NCBI RefSeq assembly: GCF_026151205.1 | Contig: NC_087082.1 | Coordinates: 10,858,901 to 10,922,900 of the forward strand | DNA from: Bolinopsis microptera | Lineage: Eukaryota > Ctenophora > Tentaculata > Lobata > Bolinopsidae | Length of the DNA: 64,000 nucleotides | Direction: 5' to 3' | Shown here: positions 41,101 to 53,100 of the stretch, piece by piece | How the letters are laid out: each line of letters starts with the position of its first letter | How positions within the stretch are numbered: position 1 is the stretch's first letter | Position numbers and translations under genes: made by a program | The notes under the pieces: model-generated | The model's input: the letters and a program-made list of their open reading frames with translations, nothing else | What the model was told of the DNA's origin: nothing | Database searches by the model: none

Positions 41101-44100
41101 ACTTATTATTCCCTCCGATTTCAAGTTGTGGAACACAACAAGAAAATTGAGAATAATCTTGTGCGAGGGTAGGGACCCAGATGTCGTTTCTAACCCAAAT
41201 AAACTTTAAGGAGGAATCTCATCAGTAGCCGCACCTCCTTACTCGGTTTCTGAACTGAAATTCTATGGGCCTCCAGACGGCCAGACCGAGTATTACCATC
41301 CCATCCTTATAGAGTTCATCACAAGTAGCACCCATATAATAGGTATTCTGTATCTAGGTACATTAGGTATTTATGTATATTTAAGAGGTTGAGAGCTGCT
41401 AAGCCATTAGATACGCCTATAACTGCACTTGAAGTTGAGACAGCAGCCAAGAAACTAAAGAACGGTAAAGCCGTTGGTCCTGACAACCTCCCTAACGAAT
41501 TCCTTAAGTATGCACCTCCTTCTTTCTACATGAAGTTTGCATCACTTATCAATGAGTCCTTTGAAAAACAAGAGCACGTTCAATCGTTCACTGAGGGATA
41601 TCTTACCCCCCTACAGAAGCCTGGAAAACCAAAAGGACCAGTTAAGAGTCTGCGTCCCTTGTGCCTTCTCAATGGAACTAGGAAAATCCTTTCCATGATA
41701 ACACTCCAGCGTATTCAACAACAGATAGCAGACTACACTGGGCCATGGCAGAATGCCTATAAATCAGGACACAGCTGCTCTAATATTGTCTGGACACAAA
41801 GGGTTCTTATTTCTGTTGTCAAGGAGAAACATTGGGAGTTTAGTAAAATGGGGATAGACATGTCATCAGCCTTCGACACAATACATCGGTCAACTATCCT
41901 CAGGCTACTCGAAGATGCAGGATGCTCAGAAGATGACATAAGACTAGTTAGATATCTGCTCGCTAACACCAAGCTCAGAATTAAGATCAAAAAGACGACA
42001 TCGGGAGAGTTCGAAGTCACAATAGGAGCCTTTCAAGGTGACTGTTTGTCTGGCTCGCTGTTTACCATGTACCTAGCTGGAGCACTCTACCACCTTAGAG
42101 TTGTTGTTATACATCTACGCCCAAATCCCCCCATATCTGAAAGCTCCCTTCCTTTAGAATGGGAATATGCTGATGATGTGGACTTTGCTGATGAAGATGA
42201 GGATTCGTTACACCAGCTCCTTCCAATTTGCAAGGAAATTCTCTCAGAATGGAATTTGTTTGTAAATGAATCTAAAACCGAGTTTGTAAAGTGTTATCTG
42301 GCTGGAAGTAGTGAGAAGGACGAAAAAGGAGAACCTCTAAGAAATAGAGAACCTTGGAGGAAGTGTGTGTCCCTAGGCTCTAAGCTATGTAGTAAAGAAG
42401 ACATACAGCATCGTATAATCCTTGGAAATGTTGCATTCGAAAAATACAAGAAAGTTTGGATGCAAGGATCTAAGATTAATCTGAAGACCAAGATTAAGAT
42501 ATACGAAGCATACGTTACATCTGTTATGCTCTATAACTGCAATAGCTGGGCTACCCCTCAGAACCTATTTGACAAACTTGATGCATGTCATAGAAGACAC
42601 CTGCGTCAAATATTGAAGATGACTTATCCCATTATTATCAGTAATAAAGCACTCTATGAACGCTGTGGTGTAACACCGTTGTCAGAGCGAGTGACATATG
42701 CTCGCTGGAAAATGCTTGGACATGTCCTTCGCAGTGACTGCTCATCACCAGCTCAGAGAGCTCTTCAATTTGCTGTTAATGCGTTATTTACCATGAAAGG
42801 ACGTGTTGGTCGACACCAAAGTAATCTTTTAAAGTTTATTATAAATGATTTGAATAAAAGAAACCTACCATTACGTGATATTAATGATCTTTATGATCTT
42901 AGGGCTACTGCCTCTAACAGAGTTTTGTGGAGAAAATTATTTACCTCATAATTAACCTTTATTTTTCAGAGAACTGTTATGTTTTTTTGGGCACTTATCA
43001 GTCTCTTATATTAAGATGTTTCTTTACTATTTTGAGATTGTTTTAAAAGTTAGATAATAATATAATAATAATAATAATAAATATAAGAGGTTGACGCCCC
43101 CCAAAAGCCAATGGCGCGGAATAGCGATAACCCCTTCCGTCATGGCTTATTTCCCCTTGAAGTAGGCATAAACGTGGGCGACTAATTGTTCAATTGGGAG
43201 CTTTGAATCACTCATAATACTTTATCACCACATCTTTAATACTATATAAACTTAACTCTTTTTATCTTTGCGACTAATAAATAATAATCCTATGAATGTC
43301 TCTCCTAAAGAGATCAAGGGTCGAAACTTAATGGTATCACCTTTCCAATCATGGAGAATGCATGAGTCACAACTGTTTTTGTAGTTTTGTCGCCGATATT
43401 GAAAAAGTTAGTTCAACTGTACAAAACAATAAGCTAGATAATTTAATCAATAATTTTTGTAATCACTATACAAGCCATTCCTAATATATTGTCAATGATA
43501 ATAACATTCACAACATAAGACATACAAAAACATGTCAGTTATCCACTTTTATCAATGAAATTATCAAATGAAACTACTAAACACGGGAAAGTCTTTAACA
43601 TGGTACAGTGTGCACCCGTAGTAGTAATAAACTAAAAAGGCTCCTAATAATCTTCAAATAAAATACTAGATTAAATCAAATTGCAGTATTGATGTAGATA
43701 ACATTGCTTGCAGAAGCATTTTCAAGTTTTCTTCGTAAGTGTAGGATATACAATCCAGCCATAACTGATGTTATGAAGAAAACCGCTGCCAACCCTGATG
43801 ATATCCCAACTCTTATATTGTGTTGGGCTGCGTTGTCTGAAAAATAAATATAGTATTTAACACTTATACTATGCCATCGAAAATTATATATGTAGCTGTA
43901 AGTCCCTACTTCACAGCTCTGGCATCCTGTTGCTTGGTTTAGATATTGCCCTCCCACACAAGGACCTAAAATAATGACGTTTACAGGGTTTATAAATAAT
44001 TATTTCACTATTCAATAGTTCAATTCTAAAGCCGCAAACCTCAAAATGTGATGTATGAGGTTTATTTCTAGTACAGTCACTCTGTGAACTACCATCACCA

Positions 44101-47100
44101 CGTCCCACTGTTTTACCAGAAGGACAATTAGAACACTGTAAAACAGTTCCTGTTTTCGAACAACAATTAAAAATATTTCCAAAAAACATTGTTAATCGAA
44201 AATTTATAAATACAAATATTGTCATAAAGTTTTCATAAAATTAATGCTGCTCACAATCTTCTGAAACTTTCAAAAAAGTAAATTTAAGCTTCCCTAGACG
44301 ATCTTTGGTAAAATACCTATAAATACCTATTATTCCCTCCGATTTCAAAATAGATATAGGTATTTATATAATATACTACAAAACGCAGCTAGCATCATCA
44401 CGTGTTAATATTATGACCCTTTCAATGCAGATTACTACAGAATAGATAACCGCCCGTGACTTGACTGATTTATTGCTCTGAACCGTAATAAACCTAAAGA
44501 ACCTCGTTTGTGACGAATATTTTTTGATGTGATTAAAACTTTATTTCAAAGAACACACTAGCTTCCTCCCTGTTACCACGGGCTTTCTAGTTTAATATAA
44601 AAGAGAAACGATCAGGAACTTCATTCCATAGCCAAGATAAGAACTATAATCTCTAAATATCTGTTAATGAATACTGTTGTACACTTACTCCAGGAACAGT
44701 CACTCTCCAATATCCCTTGTCCTGCTGCGACAGATTTTCCCTCAGGACAGCTCACACAGGAGGAAACTGTTCCTCCAGCGCTGTAAGTCCCTACTTCACA
44801 GCTCTGGCATCCTGTTGCTTGGTTTAGATATTGTCCTCCCACACAAGGACCTGAAATAATGACGTTTACAGGGTTTATTAATAATTATTTCACTATTCAA
44901 TAGTTCAATTCTGAACCAGCATAAAAATATTTTCATGAAATTTTCACAAAAATTAATACTGCTCACAATCTTCTGAATCTTTCAAAAAAGTAAATTTCAG
45001 CTTCCCTAGACGATCTTTGGTAAAATACCTATAAATACCTATTATTCCCTCCGATTTCAAAATAGATATATGTATGTATTTATGTAATATATTTATGAGG
45101 TTGCCGTCATATTACTATCTATTATGTTTACATGTTATGTGGTACACCCTGTAGAAATTTTTATTTTTCTGTCATGTTCGGTAGAAATTTACCTGGTACA
45201 CAAGTTGGAGAGATGGGAAGCTCGCCGTTCGCACACATTATTGTTGACGATCCAATTATCACGAACCCGTTGTTGCATGACACGTTGAATGTGGCGCCCG
45301 AGTAAATTTCCGAATCCGGGGTTACTGTGCCTTTTTCAATAATGGGCGTGCTACAATCAAGTGCTGGAAAGATATCATCAGAATTCTTATCAAAAGTGAA
45401 CAATACTGTGTAATTACTTACTGATGATTTGCAAATGAATTCTAATTAATATTCTAATTGGGAGATTGAAAAGAACGTTTGTCACTAAATTCGAAACTCG
45501 AAGTTTACAGCTTTATAATAATTAATACTATAATAATAACCTCGCATGGATTATTTGTAATACAAAGTAGGCCAATGATTAACTTATGAATTAATATATA
45601 GTGTTCCATAATGGTATTCTTTAAAAATAAAAGCTTCTGTGTAAATTTCACCAGACTGTAGAAAAGTAGCATAATAATAAGCCAGTGATATAGACTCCTA
45701 CCTCTCCCAATGATAACTAGTTCATATATTTGAACATCCCCTTGACGACTACCATCAAATTTAACAGTGTCTCCTATCATGCAATCAGAAGCAGCATTGT
45801 CCGGGGCTGTTCCATCCTCAGAGTACACTGACACGGGCCAATGGGAGCAGTAAGTACCACTGCAGGTACACGCGTCCCTCGAGCATGTGTGTGTGTCAAG
45901 ATTACCGTTCACCCAATGAAGTACTACCTCTACACAATACTCCCTGTCTAACTGCGCTATAAACCAGGTGTCATATCCAGTGGAGTAAGCTTCAGTATTT
46001 GTATTCCTGTCTATAGCGTTACTTGCCACACTACTTGAGCTATACGCTGTAGTCATAGACACGGAAACAGGTGTTATTTCGCCATCTACTTCTCCTATAA
46101 TTTCACCTGAAATAATGAGCTCGATAAATTGTCGTGTTTCACTACTTAGCACCCGCAGTTCAATTAGAGACATATGGGACTCCAACTTAATTTGTGTACA
46201 TATTATGTATTCTGTGTTAATTCTGATAAGGTTGTGATATACAAATATATTACAATTTTGTATATTAACCTTGGATGGATAACCACAATAGCGTCGTAAA
46301 GAGGAGTATCTTTATCTTCATGATCATACGGTCGCTAGACATGAGCATATTCAAGTTACAGAAATTGTTCGAATCAGTCAACTGCTTTAACGTTATCACA
46401 ATAATATATCATCTGACAAAAATTCGTCACATATTCCAATTGAGGAATGAAGGTACCGAATGATAGCCTTGGAATGCATGTTTCAAGGCTATCAAGTATC
46501 ACTCGAAGAGAAAAGAGTCATGTTGTAACAATGGAGGAATGTTGTTAAAGCATCAGCTTTACTATCACAGATGACAGACTAACTTAAATTTCTGTATAAT
46601 TAATATCAATACTACAGAACGCAGCTAGCATCATCACGTGTTAATATTATTATGACCCTTTCAATGCAAATCACTACAGAATAGATAACCGGCCGTGAAG
46701 CAAACCTGGATTAATTTTTAGCAGTGATTTAACTTGGCTTGACTGATTTATTGCTCTGAACCGTAATAAACCTAAAGAACCTCATTACTTTACCTATAAC
46801 ATGAAAATAAGTTTTTGTTAAATAATAAAGGTGACAATAAGCACACCCAAATTTGTTTAACCATACAATATAAATATAATAACATTTTATAACGTAGGTA
46901 CCATAGATTTCACCTGTTAATTGTGTGCACTGTGCACTTTGAACATTGTGACAATTAACTTAAATGATACCATATATTATTAGCAATCATTTGGTCGAAA
47001 AAAATCGTGATCGGCTAAAGTTTTAGCTTTTTTAAATCTTCGATCTGACTTAAACCATGTATAATATGTTAACGATTTTAGTTTAAATACGATGAAGTTA

Positions 47101-50100
47101 ATAATATATTTCACAGTTAATATCTGCACAAGTTTCGAGAATAAATTGCGTCGTACACCGACCCTAAATTGTGAACCTTCGATGCAATTATGTAAAACAA
47201 TCATATCTTCATAAACATTTGATGAAGAAATCGTCTCTAAAACCTAAAATGTCCAATCAACTCGGTGCTCGATTAACTTAGAAAAAAGTTAGAAAAGCAA
47301 GTAAACATTGTTACGTAGGGACTGTGCTGAACATACGAGTTAACGTCCCACGAGTGAAGAATCACTTAGTAACCGGGTAATGGTTACTCGGAATAATGTT
47401 TTCCTCTGAATCTCCTCGCTATTTATAAAACAGGTTAGCATCAGGTGACTGTATTCCGAGTTTCGTATTGATGTGATGCAGCTGCGGGCACATATCTACT
47501 CACAGACATGTTTCAAACCACCAGGCAATATTGTCTCCTTATTTGGATGTAAACAAACTGATACAATCGAGCATTCCGTCTCCATTGTTAGATCTTCGTG
47601 TTAACTTCTTGGTTCTGCACGTGTCTCACCAAGATATTGTACGGAATATTGTAAGTTATTATTTCTATAGGTATTACACAATGGCTGGGTGGCCTAGTGG
47701 TTAGAGCTTCCGCCTTCTGTACAGAAGGTTCAGGGTTCGAATCCCAGTTTCACTCAGTCTAGGGAGTAGCTAAGGATTCATTGGATCTATGCGATCTCCT
47801 CGGTCGACTCAGCCGAATGATAGGAAACTTGATTGAGGGTTAAATGAGGAGGGGTGCCTGTGCCAAAAGATCAAGAATCTTAGGATACTCCTTCAGAACA
47901 TCTACAATGTAGTGTACTGTAAAACAAGGGCGGTCGAACTATTCGATGACCCTGTAGAGGAATCTACGAACTTTACAAATTACAAAAAAATTATTTACAC
48001 CAATGTAGAAGAATGACTGGAATGATCCTACTGCTACCTTCAATACCATATTATCTTTAAGAAGTGTTTAACAGTAATAATACGGTAACTTAGTAATTAA
48101 CAGACATTTTTATTGTGGTTGGGGTCGGTGTTAACAGACTTCACCAGGAAAGGTAAAATAATGGCCCTAAACATACCAACATAACACTAATATCTCCATT
48201 CTCCATACCACACGTAGATTGGTATAGGGTATGACCTATGTGTGAACAAAAAGAAGATGCCGTATCTAGCTGACTGGGACAATGCCGGGCCATAGCACAA
48301 CTGATATCAGAGATAGTATTATTTCCTATCCCTAAAGACATGATTATCTACTTAACATAGTCCTCATTCCTACCATAGTCAATTTCGCAACACGCACCAA
48401 ACGTCTTGAGGAGTGTGAGTGATTACCTTTCCTCTTTTGGTTTTTATTTTTCCTATTTACTCGGGCTCCGCTATGACTCTCATTTCTCTCGCCACTATAT
48501 CAATGGCATCCCTGGTAACCTCTTCTTTAAGGGTTGCCACACCCTAGAGGTAGCAAAGCATTTATATGCTATCCTCTCGTGGGGCAAATCTTCTAGGTTA
48601 TAAAATCACAAGAATTAAAATGAGAGATACCACTTCGTTTACTAAGTTTCGTCAGTCTAATTTTCACGCAAAATTTACCATTTATTTAACCTTCGAAAAG
48701 GATAGTTTAGGTCGAAACGCTCGGTAAATCGAAACTTGGTAAATCGAAGGTCTACCATATTTATTGTGCTTTAATCATCAGTAATTTTTCAATATAGAGC
48801 GATTCTTTTAATTGTGAGTCATTAATATAATACTCCCTGCATCTCTAGTTAATAAGAATGCTCGTGATCAAGTCAATAAAGTTCACTAAATCTGCCAGAA
48901 AAGCACCTTTTTCTAAACGCAAACATTCTAGTGAATTTCTAGTGAATTTCTACTGTATTTCTACTGAATTTCCCTCCACATACACTTTGGAATCAGATTA
49001 ATAACTTTTCGTGACATCTAGAATAACTGCGATCAGCTGAGAATAAGTGGCATGGTATGTGAGATAGCTAACTTTATCTGCTTCCTTTATCACCTCGTTA
49101 AGAGATGACAGTGCTCGGTATTATAAAACATTGTAGTGAGTAGATAATAGTGAAGGAATGGGGTCACGATCGGTCGTTGACATGCGAACCACGCCATCTG
49201 CTGATACTAATGAAGTAATACCTGCTAAGTAGGATCTAGAAAAGTTAGAATAGAACAGGAGGAAAAGAATTCGATAGACTTATAGTAATCAAAGTGTCTG
49301 GATACTGTTTTATATCTAATTTCTTACTTATTATATTTATCATTATTTATTACCCTTTATTACTATCAGACCTGGATCCTGGACAGATATTATGTCTTCA
49401 GGATGACGCTGATGACGAAGCTTTTCCAAGTTCTGAAAATGTTGATAAAATAAAACGTGCCAATTTCAGACGAAAAAACATTGTCAAACAAAATTGTTGG
49501 AAAAAAGTTGAATTATTCGAAAAATATTTTTTGTGGATTTTTTTGAAAATGTTTGTTTGTTTGTTTGGGCCCGGACGGTGCCGGTGGTTCTAATGACCAT
49601 TTACTAAAATACATAGATACAAAATACAATATAGTATAAATATTATAATCAGAAGTTTTATAAATCCTATCCGTCCAAGTTAAACTTGAAGGGCGCTACA
49701 CGCACGACGAAAACTCCCTTTAATGTGAGCTGAAGTAGACTACTAGTAGTAGAGCTAGTAGCGCTTGAAATTGACAGAACTGAAAACGAAATCTGACAAT
49801 TGTCGCGAAAACTGACAGTTTTGTGTGCTCAAAGTGTCGAGAAATACTGACAGTGCAAGACTGGGCACACAAGAGTGAGTTAAAAACATCCTCCACACAA
49901 CAAAAACTTGAATACACTAATAATAATCAATTATTAAAAACACACAAGCTCATTCTGCAGTCTTATTAGTCTTATCAGTACTCTTTATAGCACCGTTTCT
50001 GATAAAGTGTAGCTTATCCGGCTGCTCAGTTACCAGTTTTTTCATGTCCCTGACGAGTTCTCTTTGCTTGGCTCTCTGTTCTGGAGATCGATCTGGGCTG

Positions 50101-53100
50101 ATAAAAACAGTTTTAAACTTTTCCGTTGCTCGCAGGTTTCTCGATTTAGCGAGAATCTGATTAACAATTGTTGCACTTGCCGCAGTCACTTTAACTGGTC
50201 TCACAGCCTTGCCAGGTTTGAGCTTTCCGACTCTACTAGCTTCGATTCTGGGTTTCTCTCCGATTGCTGAGAACACTTCACTGACCACGGTGCTGAGCTC
50301 CTCATTGTCCTGCTCCGATAAACCAAAAATCATCAAATTTTTGTTTCGGTCTTCCTCCTGTACCACAGTTTTCACAGCTTTCTTGATCATTTCAGAACTG
50401 ACAGGCTTCTGAGATTCCGGACAATTCGCCTGTAATACCGAGCTGAAGGATTGGAATTCAGCCTTGACAGACTCTCCGACTGACGATTTAACTGACGTCT
50501 GCAACGATTCCAACTGTTCATTTTTGCAGGCTAGTAGTTCTGACTGCAGCTTAATGATGGTCTCCTGTGTCTCGAACATAAGATGTTTAACTGAGTTTGA
50601 GGCCATCTTGTAGTCCGTGGATACGACACCAGTGAACTCCTCCAAATATCTTAATGCATCGTGCAACAGGTCACACGCAGTGTTCTTGTTCATCTTCTTC
50701 ACGCACGAAGGGGATAGTTGCTTCATTGCTGTGATCTCCATCTCGTACATAGCCTTGCTGAGAAGTTCAACTGAGTCACCCCTTAACATGTTGATCTCCT
50801 TTTCACCATACTCGCTGGGCGGGATGGTCATGGTCGTGTAACACGGTGATACACAAACCACTGTAGCTGCACGTTACAATCAACAGAGATAAGCACTAAG
50901 ATAAGAGAGTAAGAAAAGAGCAACGTATGCAATTAGTGTAATACTGAACTGATGAAAAATTAAAACAAAACAACTTTTTTTCCCAAAACTTTAATAACCA
51001 TTTAAATTTGTTTTAAATGTAAACAATATAATTTGTACCCCTATCACCCATTGGGCTACATATAATTGGGCTTCATTATATGTAGCCCAATAAATTTTGA
51101 GCATATATGCTATAGATTCGTTATAGCGTTTAGTAATTTGGTTTTTTGTCTAGAAAAGGTGGGTCATAAAAACGACCCTATCGTCCCTAATGGGTTAAAA
51201 TGTACCCAACAAAGATGTACATTTAAGTCATTCAAGCGAGACTTTGTGTTGAAATACCAAGATTATGGACTTTTTTATCAGTTCAGATTTTATGAACAAA
51301 TATTTGTATGAAGTTACCAAAATTATGCACTTTCATATCAGTTCAGACATTATGAACAAATATTAGAAATATTATCAAAAGCTAGGTGGAAATAAAACGT
51401 CTTTAGGGCATTTTTAAAACATTCTACAGATGATAATGATCTCACTATAATAATAAATTTTACCAAAAACTACTTTTCTCCTCGTTTTATGCAATTTCGA
51501 TAATTTTGAGCCAATAAAAATTTGGTGATTACCCAATTGACTGATTATCTGACGTGAACATTTTAGCAGGAAACGTTTAAGTTAAACACTCTCAATGAAT
51601 CTGCAGCATTCTACAATGTTTACAACTATCGATATTTGACTAACATGAAAAGTGGTAAAAAGTTGCAAAAGTGACACGTGGAAAAGTTAGTCAGCCATAG
51701 AGGACACCTATAAACTATAGTGGGAAAAATTTCAAATATACTTTATAAGCTGGTTCTGTCGGTAAATCGATTTTTAAAAACGGACTTGTCTGTACTATTC
51801 CGAATAGTGTTAATCGTGTTAATAAGTGTTAATCGTATCGCATCTTGAGCAGATGGCTCGTAAAATCTTCACTGGAATATATTTGTCTCCACTAAAATAT
51901 TTTGATTACCGACTGGACATTCACCGGTTGATCGTTTTCCTAGCAATTTCATCGTAGTTTCCTGCTTATTTCGCATCAAATAAGCAAATATTGTGATTAT
52001 TATGGTCACGTGGGTACACATGTGACATAATGTGCCGCGCGCGAGTATAATATTTTGATATTGTTCGCGCTGAGCACGTACGTTTAAATAACAATAAAGG
52101 TAGTTTTCGTTCAAATGAAAGCCCTCTATTTTATGTGTTTGCCAGTCAATTACACACCAAACAGAGCAACATATTATATAAGTATTATGTAACGCGATGG
52201 ACATATTTTAAGCGGATAATATCCTGTCCGAACCCAGGATACATAACTTGTTGTTGTAACTTTGTATGAAAAGTATTAATTAATATTATCATGTAAATAT
52301 ATTTAAGTATTTAACATTTCTACGGCGATCTGTTGTACAAGGATATAATTTTATACTGTTTCAGTGAGACAAGAATACATTGATTTCCGTTTCTTGAAGG
52401 ACATGGAGCTGAGAACCCGGAATACATTTGCTTGCTGCTGTAGGACACATGTGAGTACATGTTAATTGTTATTTTAAATTTGTTTCACTAAAATTTGTTT
52501 CACTAATTTGACTGTGACATATGTGTGCACTGAGAAAAGTATGTACAGGTTAAGTAGGCTGTGAGATGTTTTAGCGAATATTTGCAAAATGTGAAACAGT
52601 TTCCAAGAATGTAAGAATGCGAAACAGCACGACCTAATTACTTTTACCCTGCACCCACCATCGATTCAGGAGTTTCTTATGTACGCAGACCAGAAAGGCA
52701 AATCAGGCGGAGATGACGATGAACCAATTGTGGGGATAGAGGAACCCCACCAACTCCTGCATCCTGAGGCAGACAAAGTTGAGACCATCGTCAGATCAGC
52801 GTGGAGCAACGCTAGACTTGTTGCAGAGTAGTGTGATGGTGTGAGTGATATGTGTGAGCTACATGGACTAAATGTTGTGTGATTAACTGTCAGCACTGTC
52901 CAATTCCGTTCATCTTGGTGTAATGTGTGTGATATGTACCAAGCGCTACTAAAGCGATTTTAAATTTTTAAAGACTGTTGCCTCGTCTAATTAAACTTTA
53001 CACTTAAAATATTGCATGTTTTGTACCCATAACAGGAGTTGTTTAATGTATATGTGACATGTGAAAATAGCTATAAAATGTCTAAGAAAGGTAAAAATTT

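Noticed and set aside
47683-47755. Functional tRNA gene
   Set aside because: Good A and B boxes, but the acceptor stem does not pair and the anticodon arm is a palindrome of wrong loop size; the following body and A tail fit a SINE.
51051-51200. piggyBac-like element suggested by TTAACCC on the minus strand near 51190
   Set aside because: No matching opposite end or TTAA pair was found.
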